NCBI GenBank assembly: GCA_015680685.1
Contig: MNCI01028444.1
Location: 179,494 to 243,493, forward strand
Direction of reading: 5' to 3'
Source of the DNA: Gnetum montanum
Taxonomy: Eukaryota > Streptophyta > Gnetopsida > Gnetales > Gnetaceae
DNA: 64,000 nucleotides
The notes under the pieces are model-generated. The model was not told the origin of the DNA and did no database searches. It saw only the letters and a list, made by a program, of their open reading frames with translations. This document shows positions 49,726-60,800 of the stretch, piece after piece. Position 1 is the first letter of the stretch, and each line of letters starts with the position of its first letter. A program made the position numbers and the translations under genes.

Positions 49726-50562
49726 GTTAGCAAAGCACAATACCATCAACCCCATCGGTACACTACATGAATAGTAACTATGCTGAGCATAGTCCTAGCT
49801 ATCCCATCTATCATGTGGCAACCATCCTACATTTTCCACTAACCCTAACCCTATAAATACCTATGTCTTCAATGTAATAAGGGTTAGACCTTGTATGTGA
49901 TCAAGGGCATATTGGTGAACCAAAAGAGAGGAGAAATTGTAGACCACTGTTGACCCCCCGCAACCTAGCAGAACACCATGCCCAATAGTACACTATGGCA
50001 GCCAACCTAGTAGACATAGATACCTTGACAAGACACCAGTCTTCACTGCCAGACATCCCAATGACTATGACTACACTGTCCACCTACACATGCTATATAC
50101 TACATACCCTCTAACCCCCTATCGGTGTTAACTACAATCAACCCCATTTGGGATGACACTCCACTTCATTCTCTCAATTTCTTTACATTTTCTACACTTT
50201 ATTTACATTTTTCACCGTTTTACTACATGGACATGCTTGAACTACTTTCAGGTAGTGATCCTTGCATGTTGACACTATATGCCTTGCTAAAGCTCTTAAC
50301 TACGCTCATCCCCTTAGGCACCTATAACTATGCTTGACTTCACTAACATTGCAAGCACTACCTGCACCCTCAGCACCTTCTCACATTAGCATTGCAACTA
50401 ACCACATTGCATCCCCATTACATCCAGTAAGTCCTTCTTCAATCGACCAGATAGTTCAAGGCATCCCATCTCTACCTCCAACAGGCCCTCAAGTGGATTC
50501 GAGGTTAGGTTGTATGCCCATGGATCTTGGTGTTCCAGCTGCTAATGCTTTTGATCATTATA
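49726..50562 (+). repeat. D1 left LTR
   Basis: It matches 57240-58143: AGCAAAGCA start of homology, CACTACATGAATAGTAACTATG, CCTATAAATACC (TATA box at 49850), GGTGTTAACTACAATCAACC at 50115, CATTATA end just before the primer site. The exact 5' end is uncertain because homology fades at 49726. Confidence 0.65.
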
Positions 50563-50567
50563 ATTTC

Positions 50568-50586
50568 TGGTGCTAGAAGAAGGGCC
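50568..50586 (+). promoter_or_regulatory. D1 primer-binding site
   Basis: TGGTGCTAGAAGAAGGGCC. The D2 counterpart at 58149 reads GTACTAGAAGGAGGGACT. From memory, the form TGGCGCTAGAAGGAGGG occurs in Tat-lineage elements of grasses. I do not assign the tRNA with confidence. Confidence 0.6.
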
Positions 50587-50589
50587 AAA

Positions 50590-51134
50590 CCACTTTTTCA
50601 AACTTTATTGTGGTTGTCTCGCATTCTCTCTACATCGTAGTTGTTGGCTTCAAGCCAGCATAGACCATAACACCCCTATGGACCTGCTGTGCATGTATTA
50701 GTAGTTGTATCTTAAGCTAACTTAGGCATTATCTACTAACTTTTCTATGTAGATTAAACCCTATAGTTGATCTCTTCGAAACCCCATGTAGCAAGCCACA
50801 TCACACTCATTCCCATTACCTACTAAAAACCCATCGTCTTTAGTTGGAGTGTAGTTATCTCTAGCGTAGTCTACTCTCTAGCGTGAAGAGCATAGTTAGT
50901 GTAGACCACTCTCTGACATGGAGAGTGTAGTTAGCATAGTCAATGATGTTGGCTGGGATAGGATCAGTTTTAGCATATTCCATAATGTTTCATGACCAAC
51001 AATCCTTGTAATCCCCTCATGCAACTTGATCTATGTTCATGAACCCAATTCAACCTTTGATGTGAGTCTCAAACACACTTGATGTCTTGCCCACCTAATA
51101 GGAGACTAGGATTGACACCCCTGGGAGTCTCGTG
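50590..51134 (+). other. D1 leader with degenerate minisatellite
   Basis: The untranslated leader before gag. At about 50850-50945, about three degenerate copies of a GAGAGTGTAGTTAGC-type repeat occur. The same leader in D2 has a clean 25-bp array. Confidence 0.6.
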
Positions 51135-53140
51135 ATGGCAAGACAAAGGTAATCCCTTAGGTTACACAGTTAAGGCCATGAATACATTGTGCTAAGTAAT
51201 GAGCAATACAACTTCATATGCATGAAGATTCAAGTAGGGTTATTTGTAGATCATTCTGACATGGAGGTAAAATAAAACTATGAGCTGATCCATCAAGATG
51301 GATGGGAGTATATCCCCTCCTCATTCGATATCATCCCACTCATAGAACCCTACCATCAACTACTAACCCAACTTATCCGAGCAGGTGAATGTGATGTAGA
51401 AATGGACTAAGAGGAAGCACTATAAGAGGAAGAGGATGAGTTCAAAGCTCACTCTGAGCATGATGGCTTCTTCCACACCATCTTCTAATGAGTGATCCCT
51501 AGTCTAGTTCCTTCTTAGTCTAGTTCACCCATTCCCTTAGAGACAATCATAGCACCAGCATCACCTTCCCACTCTACCAAGACTAGGTTAATGCCTGTAA
51601 TAGCAACACATCAGACATAACACACACATTATGATGCAATGGCTCCCCTTGACTTGCCCTTCGTGGCATCATCATAACCCATTCAGCCATCTTTGCCCGT
51701 AGTAACTATATTAGCTCAACCATATGTCCATGCAGGGACTGTCTCCAAGGCCCAAACAACTTAGGCACCCTATGTCCTACCTATTTCATTGGTGCCTCCA
51801 ACATCAGCCCAACCTATGCATGTATTGCTTTTCCTAATCACTGTCCCTATAGCATTGCCAATGCATCAAGTGCATTACGTAGTTTTGTAACTTGCAACCA
51901 AGCCATGGACCACATAACTATTCTAACAGTAAATAACATAGTCAACACAACCATTTGGAGCATCTCAAAGCTTTAACCAAGCATTTTAGATTATCCAAAG
52001 CTTGAAAGAAGAGGTGAAGTGACTCAAAGCCACCTCCTTCGAAACTATTAAAGTCATGGACTTCTACCAAGATGACCCTATAAGTCTTGCAGTCCCACCT
52101 CTAACTCTTCTAGCTAGAATCTCATTGCCTTGATTCGTTAAATATAACAATGATGAAGACCCCAATGCTCATCTAGTCATATTTAGGTTAGAGTGCCTAC
52201 TGTTACAAGCATGATTGCACATCATCATGCATGTGTTCGCCATGTCACTAACTGGAAAACCATTAGATTGGTATTATGCACTATATGGGGCTTTATCTCC
52301 TCTTTGCAAGACCTCTTGAGCCAATTCGTAATGTGCTTCAAATACAAGTTGAAGCCAAAGACAACTTTAGACTAACTAATGCAAGTCAAGTATAGCCACC
52401 TAGATTCCATGCAAAAGTTCATTCAATGCTAAAGTGCCTCGCTAAATGAAATACGAGAGCCGATAGCTAAAGCACAACTCCTAGCCACTTTCAAGGGCAT
52501 AATCAATGACTTTATAAAGTCAAAACTATATTACCTAGGCTCTCAATCCCTAAGCCAATCCTTCACTCAAAACAAAAGCATAGAAGATGTAGCAAAAGCC
52601 AGCATGCAAGGAGAGACAAAGAGAAGGGAAAGTAGGACACAATGATGGAAACTATAGCCAAAGAAGCCAAAGCAACCAACTAAGGGTAGAAGGCTAAGTA
52701 GCCCAAAGCCCCAACTAACAACAAAGTTACCAACTCTAGTGCTAAGGTAATCAACTAGCCTACATCCTTGGTGGCCACAATGCAAGTCATTCAAAGGCCC
52801 ACCTTTGAGTGCAAGGATTACTCTAAGTATACCCCATTGCTACTAAAGCATTCAGAGCTACTAGACCAACTATTAAAAGTTGGACACATCCAATACAAAC
52901 AAATTTCTGAGGATGCCTACAAAAAACCTAATGGATACTACGAGCTACTAAGAAATCTTGCTTCGACAGCACCAAACAAGCCCCCAGTCCTAAAAAATTT
53001 TAGGCTAGATTGATTTTACCATTGCCACCAATTACCCAGCCATAGCATGAATTTTTTCCTAGCCTTGCAAGACAACTTGCAAAGGATTATTAATAGAGTT
53101 GAGCTAGTGCTTGACACTACAAATCTAGTCAGGCCATAAA
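51135..53140 (+). pseudogene. D1 gag with N-terminal domain, broken
   Basis: Start chosen at ATG 51135 by comparison with D2 (58758). The N-terminal domain at 51190-51480 reads LSNEQYNFICMKIQVGLFVD, then YELIHQDGWEYIPSSFDIIP, and an acidic tail. The capsid domain at about 52130-52600: FVKYNNDEDPNAHLVIFRLE, LTGKPLDWYYALYG, LLSQFVMCFKYKLKPK, then SLNEIREPIAKAQLLATFKG. After a Lys/Ala/Thr-rich linker, 52768-53013 reads YTPLLLKHSELLDQLLKVGH and ends in a knuckle remnant HQLPSHSMN near 53040. This arrangement resembles Tat/Ogre-type gag. Stops at Gln and Trp sites break it. Confidence 0.75.
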
Positions 53141-54304
53141 ATCAATCCATGAGGGTGTAGAATGACCCTCTACACATAGATGATGCTAGCTATTTCATAA
53201 ATGCTATCAGCATTGATGATGATCTAGAACCATTGCAGTAACTGTTCATGATCTAGATGTCCTCTAGTAGTGAAAGGATCTCCTCATCCCCCATGAGTTT
53301 GAGACCCCCTTTCATTATTAGAGCACCACCTCAAGCACCCACAATGCCCTTCATAGTTAGGGTCCCCTAGCATGTTGCATTAATAACAACCACTTAGCAA
53401 CCCTTCATTGTCAAGGTGTTACAACATGCTAGCCCCTCACCTATTTGAAGCCTAGTGGTAGCCAACGGGTCAATCCCTTCCTTCCTAAGGGCCAACCTCA
53501 CTAGTAACATTGGTAGGTCCTCAAGGTGATAACATAGGAGATCTAATGAGCATCTTGTATATGGAATGGTTACACAACATCGAGACCATAGAGCATTGGG
53601 TCTGCCAAAGCTAGTTCCTATATCTACAGTTCCTATGGAAAAAAAACTGAAGAGGCCACAACAAGTAAATCACAAGGGAGCGCTGAGGCCCTTAAGCAAG
53701 CTAAGCAAACAAAGCCTAAGTTACCTCCATGAAAAATCCATCTCTTAGGCCTCATGGAAGAACTCAAGGCTAACAAAAATATGGTTAATGACAAGGACTT
53801 TGTGGATGCATTAGCCCAAGTCAAACAAGCACTTAAATAGAAAAATACAACACTGAGCTTGTACGACCTAATCATGACCTCATCTACCCACTACGAAGCA
53901 CTAGTACAAATTTTGATCTTCATCCCTATTATAGAGAACATCCCTACAGATGAGACCTCCATACATGCAGTGATGCTACCCTCTACACCATAGGAATTGA
54001 GTTCCACATGCCTAGCATTTCACAATGAAATAATCAAGGTCAATCCCAAGAGGGCCGAGGTCATAATAGCTCCTATGTTTATTACTATACATATTAAGTA
54101 ATGCAAAATTCACAAAGTGCACATCAATGACAGAGTAGCAACAAACATAATACCATACACTATCATGGATAAGCTAGGCCTCATAGGTCAAATTAGGCCA
54201 ACAAAAATCACATGCTTGAAATCCTTCAATGGGTCATGCATCATTGTCAGGGACACTATTACTATACCTTTTATAGCAAGGGAGCAATTCCCCACCACTA
54301 CCAA
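53141..54304 (+). pseudogene. D1 gag-protease linker and start of protease, broken, cut at a contig end
   Basis: The linker contains Pro/Gln-rich repeats (PFIVRAPPQAP-type near 53310-53440). Then DFVDALAQVKQALK and TTLSLYDLIMTSSTHYEALV (53790-53900), the segment that precedes protease in Tat-type elements. Protease starts near 54115: VHINDRVATNIIPYTIMDKL, then ITCLKSFNGSCIIV and IPFIAREQFPTTT. The sequence stops at N (54305). At the active-site position it has N-D-R rather than D-T/S-G; D2 has D-D-R. The continuation is in the backwards contig 54306-54754. Confidence 0.72.
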
Positions 54305-54305
54305 N
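54305..54305. other. Assembly gap (single N)
   Basis: One N inside the protease frame, at the junction with the misplaced contig. Confidence 0.95.
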
Positions 54306-54754
54306 ACATCCTCTAGGAGGTCATTGGCTTCTACCACTCTTTCAGTTGTATCTGCTTCATGCATCTTGTTTTTTGTTGTAAATGCCTCATTAGGAAACTC
54401 AACCTTTGACCCTTGCTCCATGTCTACGTTGTTGATGGCTAAGGAGGTAAAGTTATCACCATGAATGATAACTTCACCACCTTTGTATAGGAGGTGGATC
54501 TCTTGATGAATTAGAGAGGAGACACAACTTGTAATTGGGCCAGCCAAGTTCTACCCAATATTAAATTAAAGCTTGACATGTCTTCTATGACAATGAACTT
54601 GGTAGTGGTGGGGAATTGCTCCCTTGCTATAAAAGGTATAGTAATAGTGTCCCTGACAATGATGCATGACCCATTGAAGGATTTCAAGCATGTGATTTTT
54701 GTTGGCCTAATTTGACCTATGAGGCCTAGCTTATCCATGATAGTGTATGGTATT
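54306..54754 (-). pseudogene. D1 protease, continuation, on a contig placed in reverse
   Basis: 449 bp between two single-N gaps. The minus strand reads the protease again from MDKLGLIGQIRPTKITC and goes on KFIVIEDMSSFNLILGRTWL, then SLIHQEIHLLYKGGEVIIHG and LAINNVDMEQGSKVEFPNEA. Its first 156 bases (54754 down to 54599) are identical to plus-strand 54149-54304. The order in D2 (61741-62230, all on the plus strand, no inversion) shows that the natural order is 54149-54304 followed by the reverse complement of 54306-54598. FNLILGRTWL is the ILGRPWL-type motif. Confidence 0.88.
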
Positions 54755-54755
54755 N
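54755..54755. other. Assembly gap (single N)
   Basis: Comparison with D2 (about 62215-62550) suggests that more than 300 bp is missing here. Confidence 0.9.
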
Positions 54756-54799
54756 AAAATGTATAAAAATCATAAAAGCCAAAATCACAAAAAAGAGAG

Positions 54800-55190
54800 A
54801 TAGTAGCAACCCAGAATGGCCTTAAACTATCACCTTTAATCCCTTAGTAGCAGCTCGGAATGGCCTTAAACTATCACCAATATCTAGCCCGAAATGGCCT
54901 TAAACTACCACCTTGGATCATTATGGCCTTAAATTGGCAATGCATGGCTTAAAATGATCAAAAACTAGCAATGGCCCACTATGGCCTTAAACTGGCAATG
55001 CATGATCCAGAATGACCTTAAACTACCACCACGGCCTGCTATGGCCTTAAACTAGTAACGCATGGCCCAAAATGGCCAAAAACTAGCATTGGCCCTCTTG
55101 CTATGGTCTTAAACTAGAATGAGGCCTGTCAAGGCTTTAAATTGACACGGCTCACAATGGCCTAGACTCACTATAGCTTGCAATGGCCCA
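54800..55190 (+). repeat. D1 ATGGCCTTAAACTA repeat tract
   Basis: About a dozen degenerate copies of ATGGCCTTAAACTA(G/C)CA, 25-40 bp apart, alternating with GCATGGCCCAAAATGGCC-type units. D2 has only two or three copies at 62610-62675. Lies just beyond the stop codon of the antisense gene. Confidence 0.85.
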
Positions 55191-55453
55191 GTATTACTCT
55201 AGGCTAGCATAACACATCTTTGCACATGAATTCATCACTTAGGCATGTTAGCATAGGTTACATTGTAAGCATAATCATAGCAAATGCAATAAAATCATCA
55301 TATAGCGATAAAAGATTGCACATTACACTTAGTAAATAGTCATACATAACAAAATGTGGCATTAATAGCCAGACATAGCCACAACATAGTATGAGTAGCA
55401 TCACATAGAAAAAATACAGCAAAAATCCATATGGGAGGTACATTTGATCATGC

Positions 55454-56640
55454 TCAACCAGTAGCACTAAGTGGAGGTGGAGGTTCTGCTTCCTCTACCA
55501 AGTCACTGGGACCTTAAGCATCATTTTTTGTCTACCACAATTAAAAAAAATATACACAATTACTAAGCATGCATTACATATATCAAGCTAATTCAAAAAT
55601 ACAAAAAGCATAAAAAAGGTATAAACTAATGTAGCAAAAAACTAACCTGAGAGGGTCTTACATCAATGAGCTCTAAAGGTAACTTTCCAAGGCCAGCCTC
55701 TAACTAATAGAGGATCTCAACTTTGGAAAGTTTCATCTAATATTCCTGGCCAAAGTCAATACCTGCAAGGGTCTTTCCTTTGTCCACAACAGTCCATGTG
55801 GGTGGCTCCATGGAAAACTTGGCAGAAGAGGCCTCTCTATAGGGGGTAACAATCTATCTCACGGGAGAGTCACTTATGACCATACACTACGCGAACAAGT
55901 CATATTCCTACTTCATGCCAGTCACCTGAAGAAACATCTCTCTAAGTGGTCACATTTGGTAGACTCTTCCTTGTACCATCGCAAGTACGCATCATGCTTC
56001 CACTTGTACTGATTCTTGTGATTCTTCTACATCTATCCCCATTGATAAACCTTTGTGCTGTAATTCTTCTAGTCCTAGTTCTTTTGAACAAGCAATTCCA
56101 TCTGGAGCTATTACTCTACCAACTCTTGTGTGGCCACATTCTTACCTCTAAGTGTGCTCCAATACCGAGTACACTCAATCTTAGAGGTGTGTCGGGTGCT
56201 ATCTCTTTGCAATCTAGCCACGATGAAGTCATATCTAGATTGAAGATCCTTGATCTTCTTATCTTAGCTAGTCATCTTCTCCTGCAATTAATGCACACAT
56301 TTCCATAGGAGCTCATTTAAGCACCTACAAACCCATAACAACTTAGAATAAGAAAGCATGCACTTGTTAGATGTCTTGTACATGTGATAAGACACCTGAT
56401 CAACCTTAAGGGGAAGGTCAGGCAAAGCATCCATCTTCATTACCTTGTTGGGATCCCATTGCAACTTGGGACCTGTAGGCATAAAACAACCAAGCAACCT
56501 TAGTCAAAAACTACATTTAAACACTAAGCAAGATAACATAAAGCCTGATAGCACTGCACACCTACCTAGCTCTAGGTATGCTTTGAAACACCACAAAATT
56601 TGGGCCACAATATCCCAATTGCAAATTTTTTTAAGTGCTA
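55454..56640 (-). pseudogene. D1 antisense gene with two introns, function unknown, 5' end truncated
   Basis: Opposite in direction to gag. Exon 1 (to 56566): DIVAQILWCFKAYLELG. Intron 1, 56565-56473 (93 nt), GTAGGT to CTACAG, phase 1. Exon 2 (56472-55647): PKLQWDPNKVMKMDALPDLP, LKVDQVSYHMYKTSNKCML, a coiled-coil-like KIKDLQSRYDFIVARLQRDS, then ISDSPVR, EASSAKFSMEPPTWTVVDKG, KTLAGIDFGQEY and LGKLPLELIDVRPSQ. Intron 2, 55646-55532 (115 nt), GTTAGT to TGGTAG, phase 0. Exon 3 ends GPSDLVEEAEPPPPLSATG, stop at 55456-55454. Internal stops and a frameshift are present. D2 has the same exon plan. Antisense ORFs are known in some Tat-lineage elements; the product is unrecognised. Confidence 0.68.
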
Positions 56641-56990
56641 AGACTACACTCAACCCCAATTGAGAGTGTAGTTGGCCTCTCGTAGAGAGTGTAGTCAACA
56701 CAAAAGGTCATTTTCTCACTGTTTAACTAAGTGTTGAGTCTACACTCAACCCCAACAGGGGGCATAGTCAACCTCTAATGGAGAACGTAGTCATCACAAA
56801 GGCCAATTTTTCAAATTTTTTGAAGTGTTATGACTACACTCTTCACTGCCCTAGAGTGTAGTCTATCTTTCATGGAGAGCATAGTCAACATCAAGGCCAA
56901 TTTTGTAATTTTTTCTAAGTGTGAGACTATGCTCTCTTCTAGTATAGAGTGTAGTCAAGTATAGTTAGCTAGAATAGTCTCTAGCAACCT
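56617..56990. repeat. Minisatellite, about 97-bp unit, 3 to 4 copies
   Basis: Units start near 56617, 56710, 56808 and 56905. Each has an AAGTGYTA(T)GACTACACTC word, a GAGAGTGTAGTC word and a CAAGGCCAATTTT end. It replaces the 5' part of the antisense gene found in D2. Confidence 0.75.
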
Positions 56991-57239
56991 CCACAACGCG
57001 GCACCAACACTCAATTTAGCTCCAAATCATCTATGGTAAGCATAGTTAGCAAAATGCATCTTATTTTTATTTCCTTTTTATCTCCAAAATTGTAACTATG
57101 CTCAACCCCACATAAGAAAATGGAGAGCATAGTCCCAAATCATAGTCTCCAAAATTGCATTTTTCAACTACCCTGTAGTCCTCTCGGCACACACACATGC
57201 AATTGGTAGCATAGTCACAGTCTCACAGTCTTGAAGAGT

Positions 57240-58143
57240 CCAGCAAAGCATACCAAAGCACAACATTGTTAACACTAGTAGTACACCACATGAATAATGA
57301 CTATGCTTAGCATAGTCCTAACCATCCCCTTTGCCATGTGGTAGTTTCCTTACATTTTGTGCTAAACCTAATCCTATAAATACCCCTACACTTGACATTT
57401 TCTATGTTGACAAAATTTAAGTGTCAACAAATTTTAGGGTTAGCTATTCTCTTGAAGTGAGCAAATCTAAGGAGCAGTTGCAAGAACCAAAGGTAGATTG
57501 GCAAAGTTACAGACCATCGTAGTCCACCAAAATACCATAGTCCATAGTACACCATGGCAGCCAACCTCGCAAATGCAAACACCTTGGCGAAATGCCAATC
57601 TTCATGACAAGACATCCTCAAGACCGTGACTATGCTATCCACTATGCTTATTGTACACCACGTATCTTCTAACCCCTTTAGGTGTTAACTATGCTCAACT
57701 ACATTTGAGATGGTGTTCTATTTCTCTCTCTCTCTCTCTCTCTCTNNNNNNNNNNNNNNNNNNNNNNNNNNNNNNNNCCCCTTGCATTTTTAGCATTTTA
57801 TTTGCATTATCCATTGTTTCATCACATAGCCACACCTAAACTACGGTTGGGCAGCAATCTCCACATGATTTACACCCTCATTTTCACCGAAAAATTTGAC
57901 TACGCTTGACCCCATTGATACTATTAACACCATTGATACCACTTGAACACTTAACACTATTTTGCATCAACATTGCAAGTAACCACACTGTACCCTAGTT
58001 GCATCTAGTAAGTCCCTATTTAATTGATAAGACCATTTAGGGCACTCCATCTCTACCTTTAGCAGGCCCTCATGTAGATTTGTGGTTAGGCTATGTGCCC
58101 GTTGACCTTGGTGTTCCAATTGTTAATGTTTTTGGTCATTACA
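57240..58143 (+). repeat. D LTR shared by D1 and D2
   Basis: Homologous to 49726-50562. TATA box CCTATAAATACCCC at 57375. Contains a CT microsatellite (57722-57745) that runs into 32 N. Ends GGTCATTACA before the D2 primer site. Only this one LTR lies between the two internal regions. Confidence 0.7.
57746..57777. other. Assembly gap (32 N)
   Basis: Follows a (CT)n run in the shared LTR. Confidence 0.97.
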
Positions 58144-58431
58144 GTTTTGTACTAGAAGGAGGGACTACCATTTCATTTTTCCTTTCTTAGACTCTGTTGG
58201 TGGTTGCCTCATGTGCTCTTTGCATTACCATTATTGACTTTAGGCTAGTATAGATTCAACACCCCTATGGACCTATTGTGCATGCAGTAATAACTAGATC
58301 TTAGATTGGCATAGGCATTGCCTACTAACCAGCTGGTGTAGATTGGACCCTGTAGTAGGTTCCCCAAGAACCCTACGTAGCAACCCAAAGCACATATTCC
58401 TAGAGTTAGGCAAATTCTTGACACTTTCAAT

Positions 58432-58600
58432 GAGAGTGTAGTTAGCTCTTAGCATTGAGAGTGTAGTTAGCTCTTAGCATTGAGAGTATAGTTAGCTCTC
58501 AATGTAGAGAGTGTAGTTGACCATTAGTGTAGAAAGTATAGTCACCTCTCAGTGTAGATAGCATAGTCAGCTCTTAGTGTAGACAATGTAGTCAACAGAG
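58432..58600 (+). repeat. 25-bp tandem array, nearly 7 copies, in the D2 leader
   Basis: GAGAGTGTAGTTAGCTCTTA-type unit, period exactly 25 bp; the first two copies are identical and later ones increasingly diverged (GACAATGTAGTCAACAGAG is the last). Confidence 0.93.
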
Positions 58601-58757
58601 TTAGCCATTTTTTGTAATCAATGACCCTTTGCCCTCCCCTTTTGCAACTTAATCTACATCTATGAACCCCGAATAGCCTTCAACATCAGTCCCATGTACA
58701 CTTACCATCTTACCCATCCAACAAGAGACCAAGATTGACAACCTTGGGAATCCTTTA

Positions 58758-60800
58758 ATGGCAGAGCTAAGGCAATCCCTTAGGCTACATGGCAAAGACC
58801 TAGAGTACATCGCGCTAAGTGATAAACAATACAACTTTATATGTGCAAATATCCAAGTAGGGCTATTTGTAGACCGCTTGGACATGGAAGCGAAACAAGG
58901 CTATGAACTTATTCATTAGAATGAACAAAAGTATGCCCCCTTCTCACTTAACATCATCCCACTCATAAAGATCTACCATTAGATACTAGCCTAGCTCATC
59001 TAGGTAGGTGAGTGCAAAGTAGGGACAGCCTATGAAGAAACCCTAAAAAAAGAAGAGGATGAGTTTGAAGCTTGCACCAAGTAGGAGGGCTCCTTCCACA
59101 CCATCTTCCAATGTGTGATCCTTAGTCTGGTTCTTCTATAGTCTCATTTACCTATTCTTCTTCAGATAGTCATAGCACCGACTTCACCATCTAGGTCAAC
59201 ACCTGTTATATCAACACACCAGACCCAACATGACACACTAGCCCCTTATAGCTTGCCATTTATGGCATCACTAACATCCATTCAGCCATCGTTCCTGGCA
59301 CAACCACATCAACTCAACAACACTTCTGCGCAAGGGCTGTCTCTAGGCCCCAAGCAACTCAAGCACCCTGTGGCTTGCCTATTTCATCAACACCCCTAGT
59401 GTCAACCCAACCCACATATGCATTACCTACGTTGATCATCATCCTTACAACTCAGCCCACAAATTAAGCCTATTCGATGATTCTGCAATTCACAACTAGG
59501 CCATGGACCACATAGTTATCCAACAACAAGTCACACAACCAGCATAGCCAATTGGAGCATCTCACAACTTAGACCAAGTGTTCTAGATGATTCAAATCCT
59601 GACCTAAGAGGTAATTTGGCTCAAGGTTGCCTCCTCTAAAATTGTCAAAGTGTTGAACTTTTACCAAGATGATCCCGTAATTCCTATGATCCCATCACTA
59701 ACTCCTCTGGCTAGGGTTCCACTATCTTAGTTTACAAAGTATAATGGTGAGGGGGATTCCAATACGCATATGGTCACATTTAGGTTGAAGTATTTACTAT
59801 TGCAAGCATGGCCACATGCCATCATATGCATGTTTACCAGGTCACTCACTGGCAAGGTGCTAGAATAGTACCGTGCATTACCAAAAAGCTCTATTTCCTC
59901 TTTGGAGGATCTTCTAAGCTAATTTGTGATATGCTTCAAGTACAACTTGAAGCTGAAGAAAACATTGGACCAACTAACACAAATCAAGCAAGGTCACCTA
60001 AAGCCCATGCAAAAATTCATTCAATATTAGAGTGCCTCATTAAATGAGATATGAGAGCCGATAGCTAAGACACATCTCCTAGCCATCTTTAAGGGTGCAA
60101 TCAATGACTTCATAAAGTCAAAGCTATACTACTTAGGCTCATAGTCTCTAAGGCAAACATTTTCTCAAACCAAGAGCATACAAGATGCAGTAGAAGCTAG
60201 TAAGGACCCAGCCTACATGGCCTACAACAATCTACATGCAAAGAGATATAAGGATAAGGGGAAGCAAAATGCAATGATGGTGACTATGGCCAAAGAGGTC
60301 AAAACAACTAACACAAGGCTAACAACTAGGCAACCCAAAGCTTTAGCTAGTAATAAAGCCACCAACTCTAACACTATCACAACTAACCAATCCACATCAT
60401 CGGTGGCCACAGCATAAGCTACTCCAAGGCTTAACTTCTAGCACAGAGATCACTCCAAGTACACCCTATTGCCATTGAAGCCCTCAAAGCTGCTGGAACA
60501 ACTATTAAAAGTCAAGCACATCTAAGATAAGAAAATGTCTAAGGATGCTCATAAAAGGCATGATAGATACTTCGAGCTACTCAGAAACCCCACTTTGACA
60601 ACACTAATAAGCCCTTGATCCTAAAGCATTTCAAGCTAGACCAGTTCTTCCACTACCATGAGTTGCCCAGTCATAACACTAATTTTTGCATAGCCATGTA
60701 GGATGATCTCCAAATAATGATTAACAGAGGCATGCTGGTACCTCACACGGCTAACCCGGTTAGGCTACAGAACTAATCTACAAGGGTGTACAAGGACCCT
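58758..60800 (+). pseudogene. D2 gag with N-terminal domain, broken
   Basis: ATG at 58758 opens MAELRQSLRLHGKDLEYIAL, then SDKQYNFICANIQVGLFVDR and LDMEAKQGYELIH before a stop at an expected Gln codon. The capsid domain at about 59730-60200 matches D1 (YNGEGDSNTHMVTFRLKYLL-type, then LLSQFVICFKYNLKLK and SLNEI, EPIAK). The knuckle region lies near 60640-60690 (FHYHELPSHNTNFCIAM-type, C and H partly kept). Its N-terminus is better preserved than that of D1 and served to place the D1 start. Confidence 0.75.

Larger units (their letters stand above)
49726..58143 (+). mobile_element. D1: Tat/Ogre-like non-autonomous gypsy element
   Basis: Order: LTR (about 49726-50562), primer site, leader with minisatellite, gag, protease, repeat tract, antisense gene, minisatellites, LTR (about 57240-58143). 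No RT or integrase. It has a scaffolding error at 54306-54754. The LTR at its right end is also the left LTR of D2, so the two copies share one LTR in a head-to-tail array. Confidence 0.72.

Noticed and set aside
54149-54754. Long perfect inverted repeat as a MITE or hairpin structure
   Set aside because: Both arms end exactly at single-N gaps and lie inside a protease frame; D2 has no such inversion. A misplaced contig explains it better.
55946-56308. 120-codon plus-strand ORF with hydrophobic runs, possible membrane protein
   Set aside because: Opposite strand of antisense-gene exon 2; the Leu-rich look comes from reverse-reading its codons.
58432-58600. CRISPR-like array
   Set aside because: The repeats abut in a 25-bp register with no spacers, and the context is a plant retrotransposon leader.
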